DNA of 64,000 nucleotides, from NCBI RefSeq assembly GCF_000701365.1, contig NZ_JNIK01000003.1:124001-188000 (forward strand), in the 5' to 3' direction. Source of the DNA: Blastococcus sp. URHD0036. Its GTDB lineage: Bacteria > Actinomycetota > Actinomycetes > Mycobacteriales > Geodermatophilaceae. Below the pieces are notes generated by a model, which worked only from the letters and a program-made list of their open reading frames with translations, was not told where the DNA came from and did not search any database. Shown in pieces: positions 56,805 through 64,000 of the stretch. Numbering within the stretch: position 1 is the first letter of the stretch; each line of letters starts with the position of its first letter. Position numbers and translations under genes: made by a program.

Positions 56805-58079
56805 TCAGCTCGCCGGACCCACCCGCGGGCCGGGGGTGAACCGGACCGGGAAGGTCGTGGGGGCGTAGACGTTGCCCGCGTCCTCGAACCGCGGCACCTC
56901 GTCGACGGTCAGCTCGAAGTCCGGCAGCCGGTCGAGGACCCGGTCGATCATGACCTGGAACATCGTCCGCGCCAGGTTCGAGCCCAGGCAGCGGTGGATG
57001 CCGACACCGAAGGCCATGTGCCGGTTGGGCCACCGCTCGACGTCGACGGTGTCCGGGTCGGCGAACTCCGCGGGGTCGTAGTTGGCCGCGGCCCACATCA
57101 GCATCACCCGCTCGCCGGCCCGCATCTGCTGGCCGTGGAACTCGGCGTCGCGCGACAGCGTCCGGGCCAGACCCTGGGTGGGCGTGCCGACCCGCAGGAA
57201 CTCCTCGGTCGCCCGCTCGAGCAGCTCCCGCCGGTCGATGAGCTTCTGCCGCAGCGCCGGGTCCCGGGCGATCCGCTCGAGACTGTTGCCGGTGAGTCCG
57301 CTGGTGGTGTCCATGCCGCCGAGCATCACGAGGAACACGTAGCGGACCTGCTCCATGAAGCCGATGGTCTCGCCGTTCACCTGGCAGGTGATGATCGCGG
57401 TCAGGACGTCGTCGGGCTTCTCCTCGAGCGCGGCCCGCTCCTCGAGGGCCTTCGCGACCTCCCCGAAGAGCGCCATCTGCGACTCCCCGGCCTCGGTCCG
57501 GTCGCCGTGGATGATCGTGTGGATCCAGTGCACGAACTCCGGCCAGCGGCTCTCGTCCATCCCGAGGATGCGCAGGGCCATCAGGGCCGGCAGCGGCGTG
57601 CTGAGCTGCTGGACGAGGTCGCCCTCCCCCGACTCGATGAACTGGTCGATCAACTCGTCGGCCGCCGCCCGGATGCCCGGCTCCATGTTCGCGACGGCCT
57701 TGGGTGACAGCAGGCCGAGGACCGGCTTGCGGTACTGCTGGGTCTCCGGCGGGTCGATCTCGATCGGGATGGGACCGGTGCCGGCCGCCAGCGCCTCCTG
57801 CCCGTCCTTGGGCAGCCCGGTGCCGGGCGAGGAGAGGAACAGGTCGTCGTCCTTCGTGGCCTCGAAGACCGGCGTGTAGCCGGTGAGCATCCAGAAGCCG
57901 CCGTTGCGCTCGTCCCAGGCGACCGGGGCGGTCTGCAGGAGCTCGCGGTAGATGTCGTAGTTCTGCTCGGAGAAGCGCTCGCCGTGTACGTCCAGGTCGA
58001 TGACCGGCCGCGGCGGCACACCCTCCCCGGGGGATCGCGTCGTCACGGGACACAGCCCGGCGGTCTCCGACGTGGTCAT
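56805..58079 (-). CDS. Cytochrome P450 (third in the window)
   Basis: 424 residues. I-helix LGGMDTTSGLTGNSLE, haem loop FGVGIHRCLGSNLA with Cys364, ATEEFLR as ExxR. It is not a close relative of the tandem pair. Start ATG 58079 with GGAGGG. It stands alone behind an AT-rich promoter region with a small dyad at 58146-58156, so it may be controlled separately from the flanking operons. Confidence 0.95.
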   Translation of the reverse strand: MTTSETAGLCPVTTRSPGEGVPPRPVIDLDVHGERFSEQNYDIYRELLQTAPVAWDERNGGFWMLTGYTPVFEATKDDDLFLSSPGTGLPKDGQEALAAGTGPIPIEIDPPETQQYRKPVLGLLSPKAVANMEPGIRAAADELIDQFIESGEGDLVQQLSTPLPALMALRILGMDESRWPEFVHWIHTIIHGDRTEAGESQMALFGEVAKALEERAALEEKPDDVLTAIITCQVNGETIGFMEQVRYVFLVMLGGMDTTSGLTGNSLERIARDPALRQKLIDRRELLERATEEFLRVGTPTQGLARTLSRDAEFHGQQMRAGERVMLMWAAANYDPAEFADPDTVDVERWPNRHMAFGVGIHRCLGSNLARTMFQVMIDRVLDRLPDFELTVDEVPRFEDAGNVYAPTTFPVRFTPGPRVGPAS

Positions 58080-58145
58080 GACTGGCCCTCCAGGACTGGT
58101 TCTGGCCGCGCCCGGCAACGACGGTGCGGCTCGCATCCCAACATT

Positions 58146-58156
58146 ACAATGATTGT
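58146..58156. promoter_or_regulatory. Short dyad in the P450 promoter region
   Basis: ACAATGATTGT, an 11-bp odd palindrome in an AT-rich patch 67 bp before the P450 start. Likely promoter or operator; short, so tentative. Confidence 0.45.
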
Positions 58157-58220
58157 CGAATAGTCGGACGAGGCGCAAGGTGCGGGTCGCCGCACGCGAC
58201 CGGGGCTCCCGCGCGAGGCC

Positions 58221-58271
58221 TTGGCCCTCCACCGGCCACCCGACCGGGAGGAGTGGCCGGTAGAGGGCCAA
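58221..58271. terminator. Strong hairpin terminator of the acyl-CoA dehydrogenase operon
   Basis: Arms 58221-58239 and 58253-58271, 19 bp with a single mismatch and a 13-nt loop; core CGGCCAC/GTGGCCG. It lies 36 bp past the minus-strand stop at 58307. Confidence 0.85.
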
Positions 58272-58306
58272 CGCCCCGGTGGACCCGGTCCGCTCCCGCG
58301 GTCGGC

Positions 58307-58741
58307 TCAGTCCTCCGGTGGCCGCAGGACGGTGCGGTCGCCCTCCGACCAGATCCCGGTGGCGGTGCGGACGGCGATCCGCCACCCGGCCGGCGTGCGC
58401 ACCAGCTCGTCGGCGTACCAGGCACCGGTCCGGTAGATGCGCGACGGCCGGCCCGCCCGCCGCAGCGTGACGATCGCCGAGCACCGGGACCGGGCGGTGT
58501 CCCCGGCGACCTCGACGTCGTGGTTGCCGATCAGGTGCTGGGTGGAGTCGACGTGCGCGTGCGACACCCGCATCCGCTCGACCATCTCGCCGACGCCGGA
58601 CACGGTGAACGCGCCGTAGTCGGCACGGAGGTCGTCGGCGAAGACCTCGCGCAGCCCCTCCCAGTCCCGGGTGTCCAGCGCCCACGCGTACCCGTTGAGC
58701 ACCCGGATCACGGCCAGGACGTCGGCGGCGTCCCCGCTCAC
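58307..58741 (-). CDS. NTF2/SnoaL-like protein ending the dehydrogenase operon
   Basis: 144 residues from GTG 58741, whose codon overlaps the stop of the acyl-CoA dehydrogenase gene (GTGA). VLNGYAWALDTRDWEGLREVFADDLRADYG starts the fold, and HLIGNHDVEVAGDTARSRC and WYADELVRTPAGWRI follow. It could be a hydratase or isomerase of the pathway, as no MaoC or crotonase gene is visible in the window, but that is inference. Confidence 0.87.
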   Translation of the reverse strand: MSGDAADVLAVIRVLNGYAWALDTRDWEGLREVFADDLRADYGAFTVSGVGEMVERMRVSHAHVDSTQHLIGNHDVEVAGDTARSRCSAIVTLRRAGRPSRIYRTGAWYADELVRTPAGWRIAVRTATGIWSEGDRTVLRPPED

Positions 58742-59907
58742 CCGATCGGCCGGCTGCGCGGCAGCCCCAGCCGCCGCTCGGCGACGATCTCCCGCATGAC
58801 CTCGCTGCTGCCGCCGTAGATCGTGCTGACCGGCGCCTTGCGCAGGGCCCACTCGACGGCGCCGTGCAGCGGCCCGGCGTCCCCGGCGAGCAGCGCCTGC
58901 TCCCCGAGCAGGTCGGTGAGGACGTCGACGCGGCGTTGCTCGGCCTCGCTGGAGTGCAGCTTCTGCATCGAGCCCTCGATGCCCGGCATCCCGCCGGTCG
59001 AGGCCACCCAGCGGACCTTGAGGCCCAGCAGCCGGCCGACCTCCTCGTCGATGGCGAGCCGGGCCAGCTGCTCGGCGACGGTCGGGTCGTCCAGCAGCGG
59101 TGCGCCGTCGGCGCCCGGTGCCGAGCGGGCCCACGCCGCGACCTGCTCGACCAGCGTCGGCCCACCCGGGGCCGTGGCGGTGCCGCGCTCGTGCACCAGG
59201 GCCACGCGCATGACGCCCCAGCCGCCGTCGACGTCGCCGATGCGCAGGGTGTCGGGCACCCGCACGTCGCTGTAGAAGGTGGCGTTGGTGCGCTGGCCGC
59301 CGAGGGTGTGCACCGGCTGGACCTCGACGCCGGGGTCGTCGAGCCGCGCCAGCAGGAGGGTCAGGCCCTTGTGCTTGGACACCTCGGTGTTCGTGCGGGT
59401 CAGCAGGAACACGTGGGTGGCCATGTGGGCGGTGCTGGTGAACATCTTCGAGCCGTTGACCACCCACTCGTCGCCGTCGCGGACGGCCCGCATCTTCGCC
59501 GCCGCGACGTCCGATCCGGAGCCGGGCTCGGTGTAGCCGAGCACGATGACGACCTCGCCGCGCAGCGCCGCGGGGACGATCTCCTGCTTGGCCTCCTCGG
59601 TGGCCACGTGCAGGATCGTGCGGGCCACCATCTCGGTGGTGACCCAGCCGTCCATCCGCAGGCCGCGGGCGCCGATCTCCTGGAAGACCGCCAGCGCGTA
59701 GGCGGGGTCGACGTCGGTGCCGCCGTACTGAGCCGGCCAACCGGCGCCCAGCAGCCCCTGTGCCCCGAGCAGAGCGTGCAGCTCGGGGTTGTGGTGCGTG
59801 CCGGTGGTGTGCTCCAGGTCGACCCAGGCGGGATCGACGTGCTCGTCGGCCCAGGCAGTGGCCGCCTTGCGGAACTCGGCGAGGGAGTCGTGCTCGGTGA
59901 AGTCCAT
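58738..59907 (-). CDS. Acyl-CoA dehydrogenase, FadE-type subunit 1
   Basis: 389 residues. LGYTEPGSGSDVAAAKMRAVRDGDEWVVNGSKMFTS is the FAD/substrate segment. Near the C-terminus STIYGGSSEVMREIVAERRLGL aligns with the usual YEGTSEI, with Gly replacing the catalytic Glu. That change is seen in heteromeric FadE/ChsE enzymes, where the base comes from elsewhere. Its ATG overlaps the preceding gene's stop by one base, so the two subunits are coupled. Confidence 0.9.
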   Translation of the reverse strand: MDFTEHDSLAEFRKAATAWADEHVDPAWVDLEHTTGTHHNPELHALLGAQGLLGAGWPAQYGGTDVDPAYALAVFQEIGARGLRMDGWVTTEMVARTILHVATEEAKQEIVPAALRGEVVIVLGYTEPGSGSDVAAAKMRAVRDGDEWVVNGSKMFTSTAHMATHVFLLTRTNTEVSKHKGLTLLLARLDDPGVEVQPVHTLGGQRTNATFYSDVRVPDTLRIGDVDGGWGVMRVALVHERGTATAPGGPTLVEQVAAWARSAPGADGAPLLDDPTVAEQLARLAIDEEVGRLLGLKVRWVASTGGMPGIEGSMQKLHSSEAEQRRVDVLTDLLGEQALLAGDAGPLHGAVEWALRKAPVSTIYGGSSEVMREIVAERRLGLPRSRPIG

Positions 59908-60935
59908 CAGGCTGCCTCTCCGGCGAACAGGTCGGCGGCGAGGGCGCGCAGTTCGTACCGGGGAGCACCCAGTGCGAGCTGCCAGGCCTTGGCCCGCCGG
60001 TAGTAGAGCTGGATGTCGTACTCGAGGGTGTAGCCGTAGCCGCCGTGGAAGTGCAGGCTCGCCGCGGCCGTGGCGAACGCCGTCTCCCCGGCGAAGAGCA
60101 GGGCCATGCGAGCCAGCGCCGCGGCCTTCACCGATCCGGCGTCGCGGGCCCAGGCCGCCTCGTGCACGAGGAGCTCCGCGCCGTCGCCGGCGGTCGCCAG
60201 GTCGGCCAGCCGGTGCTGGACGGTCTGGAACCAGGCGATCGGGACACCGAAGGCGTGCCGGTCCTTGACGTAGTCGACGCCGATCCGCAGCGCCTCCTGG
60301 CGCAGCCCCTCCAGCGCCGCCGCGGTGAGCACCCGCCACAGCGAGACCGCGTCGGCGTGCGCCCGGCGCGCCTCGTCGCCGGTGGCGAGCACCAGCCGCT
60401 GGGACCAGACCGCGGTCGACACCTCGGCGATCGCCGCGCCCCCGAGGTCGGGCAGCGGCTCGACCGCCACCCCCTCGCGCCGCGACAGGACGACGAGCTC
60501 CTCGCCGTCCAGGGCCACGACGACGTCGGCCACCGCCGCCCCCGCGACGGGGCCGGCGGTGCCGTCGCGCAGCGGCCGCAGGGCGACCGTCGGCAGGACG
60601 GTCCCCTCCCCCACCCCGGCCAGCAGGTCGGCGCCCGCGGCCGGGCCGGCGAGCAGCGCCGCCGCCGTCAGCACCTCGGGCAGGACGACCGGGGCGACCC
60701 GGCGGCCGGCCTCGATCGCGACGACGACGAGGTCGGACACCGTCGCCCCGCCGCCGCCGAGCTCCTCGGCCACGCCCATGGTCGGGATGCCCGACTGCAC
60801 GAGCACCCGCCAGAGCGCCGCGTCGTGCCCGACGGCCTCCGCCGCCCGGACGCGCTCGGGCGTCGCCTGCTTTTCGAACAGCTCGGCGACCGACCCGCGC
60901 AGCGCCTGCTGGTCCTCGGTGAGGGAGAGGTCCAC
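59907..60935 (-). CDS. Acyl-CoA dehydrogenase, FadE-type subunit 2
   Basis: 342 residues from GTG 60935, 2 bp after the DUF35 gene. N-terminal SLTEDQQALRGSVAELFEK and C-terminal HFHGGYGYTLEYDIQLYYRRAKAWQLALG show the family. The middle beta domain is short and the usual catalytic-loop motif is absent, as in the partner subunits of alpha2-beta2 dehydrogenases acting on steroid side chains. It probably works with the product of the next gene. Confidence 0.88.
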   Translation of the reverse strand: MDLSLTEDQQALRGSVAELFEKQATPERVRAAEAVGHDAALWRVLVQSGIPTMGVAEELGGGGATVSDLVVVAIEAGRRVAPVVLPEVLTAAALLAGPAAGADLLAGVGEGTVLPTVALRPLRDGTAGPVAGAAVADVVVALDGEELVVLSRREGVAVEPLPDLGGAAIAEVSTAVWSQRLVLATGDEARRAHADAVSLWRVLTAAALEGLRQEALRIGVDYVKDRHAFGVPIAWFQTVQHRLADLATAGDGAELLVHEAAWARDAGSVKAAALARMALLFAGETAFATAAASLHFHGGYGYTLEYDIQLYYRRAKAWQLALGAPRYELRALAADLFAGEAA

Positions 60936-60937
60936 CG

Positions 60938-61417
60938 TCAGGCCACCGTGGCCGGCTGGTTCTCCGCGCTCAGCGCGGCGTCCGCGTCGTCGGGCTCGGC
61001 GGCGTCGGCCGCGGCGAACCGGAAGACGGTGACGTCCTCGCCCGGGATCTCCTCGAACACGATCCGCAGCGGCATCCCGATGTAGAGGTCCTCGGGGGCG
61101 ATGCCGGTCGTGTTGCCCAGGACGATGCAGCTGCGCGGCTCCTCGGCGAGCTTCGCCAGCACCACCGCGTAGGGGACGTCGTCGTTGAACGCCCCGGGGC
61201 CGCGGTGGACCAGGCTGAAGCTCCACACCGTCGCGTCCCGACTGACCGGCGTCCAGGTCTGGGCCTCCGACAGGCAGGACCGGCAGGCCGGGTACGGCAC
61301 CCAGTTGTAGTGGCCGCAGTTGTCGCACTTCGGCACCCGGAACTCGCCGGCCGCCAGGCCGTCCCAGAACTCCTTGTTGCGGGGCTCGATCTGGGGCAGG
61401 GGCTTGAGGTAGGTCAT
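60938..61417 (-). CDS. DUF35/OB-fold zinc-ribbon partner protein 2
   Basis: 159 residues. Zinc ribbon CDNCGHYNWVPYPACRSCL (about 31-49), then the OB fold (VWSFSLVHRGPG, CIVLGNTTG). Acidic C-terminal tail after residue 135. Start ATG 61417 with CAGGAG. Partner of the thiolase-like gene 43 bp upstream. Same pairing as 47975/46827 but in the opposite gene order. Confidence 0.9.
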   Translation of the reverse strand: MTYLKPLPQIEPRNKEFWDGLAAGEFRVPKCDNCGHYNWVPYPACRSCLSEAQTWTPVSRDATVWSFSLVHRGPGAFNDDVPYAVVLAKLAEEPRSCIVLGNTTGIAPEDLYIGMPLRIVFEEIPGEDVTVFRFAAADAAEPDDADAALSAENQPATVA

Positions 61418-61460
61418 CGTCGCTCTCCTGAGGTCTGAGGGGTGGGGAGGCCGCGGCCGG

Positions 61461-62630
61461 TCACTCGGTCGCCATGACGAGGACGCCGGCCATGCCGTGC
61501 ACCGCCCAGCCCTGCTGCAGCGAGACGCCGAGCTTGGCGTCGGGGACCTGCCGCTCGCCGCACTCGCCGCGCAGCTGACGGACCACCTCGATGGTGTGCA
61601 TGCCCGCCGGGTCACCGGCGTGGCTGTTGGAGAGCAGGCCGCCGTCGGTGTTGGTCGGCATCTTCCCGCCGAGGGCGCAGTGCCCCTCCTTGACGTAGTC
61701 CGCGCCCTCGCCGAGCTTGCAGAAGCCCATCTCCTCGAGGTCGCGGATCGTGGTGATGGTGAAGCAGTCGTAGAGACCGGCGACGTCGATGTCCTCGCGG
61801 TCGATGCCGGCGATGGCGAAGGCGCGGTCGGTCGCCCGGCGCACCGCCTTGCCCTCCTCGGGGAACCACGGGTCGTTGATCGTCACGTAGAAGTCCGTGT
61901 AGGTGGACTCCGCGCCGCCGAGGACCAGGACCGGCTTCTTCTTGCTGGAGCGGGCCCGCTCGATGGAGGTCATGACGACCGCGTAGCCGCCGTCGTTGTC
62001 CAGCGAGCAGTCGAGGAGGTTCAGCGGCTCGCAGATGGGGCGGCTGTTCAGCACGTCCTCGACGGTGATGTCGCCCTTGCGGCCCATGATCGAGTCGGGG
62101 TTGAGCGTGGCGTGGTGCCGGGTGAAGACGGCGACCTCGGCCAGGTCGGCGTGGGTGACGCCGAACTCGTGCATGTACCGCTGGGCCCACAGCGCGTACC
62201 ACGTCGTCATGTAGGCGCCCGACTGGTAGAAGCTCCAGTCCGGCACCCGGGGGGCGCGGTCGGGCATCGCGGTGCCGCGCGGGCCGACCAGGGAGCCGGC
62301 CTTCCCGTAGAAGAGGACGACGACCTCGCACATGCCGTTCTCGATCGCCAGCGCCGCCTTGGCCAGGGCGCCGGAGGCCCCGCCGGTCTCCATCAGGCCC
62401 AGCGGGCGCTCGCCCAGCTGGTTGGCCCAGAACTGGTGCGCCGTGGTGCCCGGCAGGTGGTCGGACATGCTCAGCGGGATGATCCCGTCGACCTCCTCGA
62501 TCGGGATCCCGGCGTCGTCGAGCGCACCCTTGATCGCCTCCAGCTGGAGGGAGAACGACGTGCGGTCGGGCAGCTTGCCCTGCTTGGTCGTGTAGACGCC
62601 GGCGATGGCCGCCTGCCTGGGTCGCGCCAC
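61461..62630 (-). CDS. Thiolase-like (SCP-x/Ltp2-type) enzyme 2
   Basis: 389 residues from GTG 62630 (GAGAGGTGG upstream). ARPRQAAIAGVYTTKQGKLP opens the fold, METGGASGALAKAALAIENG occupies the place of the thiolase Cys loop, where Ala and Ser are seen instead of Cys, and MPTNTDGGLLSNSHAGDPAG is the C-terminal active-site block. With its DUF35 partner it is more likely a retro-aldolase than a thiolase. First gene of a five-gene operon, divergent from the next acyl-CoA dehydrogenase. Confidence 0.84.
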   Translation of the reverse strand: MARPRQAAIAGVYTTKQGKLPDRTSFSLQLEAIKGALDDAGIPIEEVDGIIPLSMSDHLPGTTAHQFWANQLGERPLGLMETGGASGALAKAALAIENGMCEVVVLFYGKAGSLVGPRGTAMPDRAPRVPDWSFYQSGAYMTTWYALWAQRYMHEFGVTHADLAEVAVFTRHHATLNPDSIMGRKGDITVEDVLNSRPICEPLNLLDCSLDNDGGYAVVMTSIERARSSKKKPVLVLGGAESTYTDFYVTINDPWFPEEGKAVRRATDRAFAIAGIDREDIDVAGLYDCFTITTIRDLEEMGFCKLGEGADYVKEGHCALGGKMPTNTDGGLLSNSHAGDPAGMHTIEVVRQLRGECGERQVPDAKLGVSLQQGWAVHGMAGVLVMATE

Positions 62631-62776
62631 GGGTTTCCACCTCTCGATGCCCGCCGTCACCGGCGGGTCGGATGAGACACTTGCTACCGAACTTGTATCG
62701 CACGTATCGTCCGCCCGGCAAGGGCCCGGCGTGGTTCGCAGCGCGGTTCCGGCCCCAGACACCTCGAGGAGGCGGC

Positions 62777-63910
62777 ATGGCCTTCGGCCTGTCGGACGAC
62801 CAGGAGCTGTTCCGCTCGACCTGCCGGCGCGCGCTCGAGGCCCGCGCCCCCGTCGAGCGGGTGCGCGAGCTGATCGGCGACCCGCTGGGGTTCGACCGCG
62901 CGACGTGGACCGCCGTCGCGGAGCTCGGTTGGTACGCGATGTTCGTGCCCGAGGAGCTCGGCGGCGGCAGCGTCTCCGGCGAGGCGCTGGTCGACGCGGC
63001 GATCGTGGCCGAGGAGCTCGGCCGGCTGGTGCACCCCGGCCCGGCGCTGGTCACGAACGTGGTCGCGGCCGGCCTCGCCCGGGCGGCCTCCCCGGAGCTG
63101 GCCGAGCGGGTGCTCCCGGGCATCGCCGCCGGCGAGCTGATCGCGACCTGGGCGTACGCCGGTCCTGACGACGCCCTGCCCCGGCGGCTCCCGGTCAGCG
63201 CCACGCCGGACGGGGACGGCTACCGCCTCGACGGCGTCGCCTCCTACGTGCCCGACGCCGCGGCCGCCGACCTCCTGCTCGTCAGCGCGGCGACCGACGA
63301 GGGACCGGCGCAGTTCCTCCTCCCCCGCGACACCCCGGGCGTCGAGGTCGAGCCGCTGGAGACCCTCGACCTGGCCCGGCGCCTGGCCACGGTCCGCCTC
63401 TCCGGCGTGCGGGCCGGCGCCGGCACCCTGGTCGGTGCGGCGGGGAGCGCCGGCGCCGACATCGAGCACCAGCTGCGGGTCGCCCTCGTCCTGCAGTGCG
63501 CCGAGACCACCGGAGCGACCGCGCGCGGACTGGAGATGACCGTGCAGTACGCCAAGGACCGGGTCGCCTTCGGCCGGCCGATCGGCTCGTACCAGGCGCT
63601 GAAGCACCGCATGGCCGACCACCGGATGTGGCTGGAGGGCTCCGCGGCGATCACCGCGCACGCGGCCCGCTCGGTGCAGGAGGACCGGCCCGACGCGGCG
63701 ATCGCGCCCCGGGTGGCCGCGGCGCACGTCGGCAGGCGCAGCACCGCCACCCTGCACGACTGCATCCAGCTGCACGGCGGCATCGGCATGACGTGGGAGT
63801 ACGACCTGCACCTGTACTTCCGCCGGGTCATCAGCAACGAGGTGCTCCTGGGCAGCCCCGAGACGCACCAGCGCGCACTCGTGGACATCGCGGAAGGAGT
63901 GGCGGCATGA
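62777..63910 (+). CDS. Acyl-CoA dehydrogenase, FadE-type subunit 3
   Basis: 377 residues. FGLSDDQELFRSTCRRALEARAP opens the family fold, and ECHGGIGMTWEYDLHLYFRR-like HGGIGMTWEYDLHLYFRR closes it. The canonical YEGTSE loop is missing (LLGSPETHQRAL instead), as for subunit 2. ATG 62777 with GAGGAGG upstream. Its stop overlaps the next start (ATGA), and that next gene appears to be the second subunit. Confidence 0.9.
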   Translation: MAFGLSDDQELFRSTCRRALEARAPVERVRELIGDPLGFDRATWTAVAELGWYAMFVPEELGGGSVSGEALVDAAIVAEELGRLVHPGPALVTNVVAAGLARAASPELAERVLPGIAAGELIATWAYAGPDDALPRRLPVSATPDGDGYRLDGVASYVPDAAAADLLLVSAATDEGPAQFLLPRDTPGVEVEPLETLDLARRLATVRLSGVRAGAGTLVGAAGSAGADIEHQLRVALVLQCAETTGATARGLEMTVQYAKDRVAFGRPIGSYQALKHRMADHRMWLEGSAAITAHAARSVQEDRPDAAIAPRVAAAHVGRRSTATLHDCIQLHGGIGMTWEYDLHLYFRRVISNEVLLGSPETHQRALVDIAEGVAA

Positions 63911-64000
63911 CCGACGTCATCGAGGTCCCGCAGCAGGAGGCGCCGGAGCAGGAGAGCGTGGCCGAGTTCCGGGTCCGCGCCCGCGCCTGGCTGACCGCCC
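63907..64000 (+). CDS. Probable acyl-CoA dehydrogenase partner subunit (partial, runs off the window)
   Basis: ATG 63907 overlaps the previous stop. The visible 31 residues end VAEFRVRARAWLTA, an N-terminal helix typical of FadE-type acyl-CoA dehydrogenases (xxFRxxxRxWL). The rest lies outside. Position and coupling suggest it forms a heteromer with the gene before it. Confidence 0.7.
   Translation, partial: MTDVIEVPQQEAPEQESVAEFRVRARAWLTA

Noticed and set aside
1-64000. tRNA, rRNA, CRISPR, insertion sequence or prophage content
   Set aside because: No cloverleaf with a TTC-loop motif, no regularly spaced repeats, and no transposase, integrase or phage structural gene was found on reading both strands.

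Overview
The window is very GC-rich, uses many GTG starts and packs genes tightly, often with 1-4 nt overlaps. Its families include fused CydDC, GAF-ANTAR, DUF2277, DUF6157, PGPGW-type membrane proteins, a mycofactocin-type SDR, and FadE-like acyl-CoA dehydrogenases with Ltp2-like thiolase/DUF35 pairs. Together these point to a free-living actinobacterium; the feel is Geodermatophilaceae (Blastococcus/Modestobacter/Geodermatophilus), but that placement is inference. No tRNA, rRNA, CRISPR array, insertion sequence or phage module was recognised.

Layout. (1) 1-8.8 kb: end of an unknown gene, a luciferase-like oxidoreductase, then a BlaI repressor and M56 protease divergent from cydA-cydB-cydDC (cytochrome bd oxidase and its assembly exporter). 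Two 17-bp palindromes lie between the divergent genes. (2) 8.8-16.4 kb: a double-hotdog thioesterase-like gene, a permuted-papain gene, a mosaic tandem duplication carrying two NTF2-like genes and a eutC remnant, then the translationally coupled ethanolamine operon (permease, eutB, eutC) with a divergent GAF-ANTAR gene. (3) 16.4-31 kb: housekeeping and hypothetical genes, including SDR, PIN-like protein, methionine aminopeptidase, an orphan and probably degenerate ABC ATPase, MarR with its operator, DM13, GtrA, ferritin-like protein, TetR/MMPL exporter, NUDIX, and two tiny Cys-motif proteins. (4) 31-39.5 kb: a 2077-residue DUF4011/SF1-helicase/REase-like/DUF3320 protein, threonine ammonia-lyase and a META-domain lipoprotein. 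(5) 39.5-45.9 kb: a bacteriophytochrome with a SpoIIE-type phosphatase output, its adjacent STAS protein, a tandem P450 pair, and an RsbW-like ATPase; this may be a light-controlled partner switch. (6) 45.9-64 kb: a large catabolic region in several operons. It contains a double CaiB CoA-transferase, two thiolase-like/DUF35 pairs, two sets of paired acyl-CoA dehydrogenases, amidohydrolase, flavin monooxygenase-like protein, mycofactocin-type SDR, aldehyde dehydrogenase, a third P450 and several NTF2-like proteins. This suits oxidation and side-chain shortening of a hydrophobic, possibly terpenoid or steroid-like, compound.

Throughout, long palindromic elements sit just behind stop codons, and three of them appear to lie inside reading frames (start and linker of cydDC, tail of the helicase gene).
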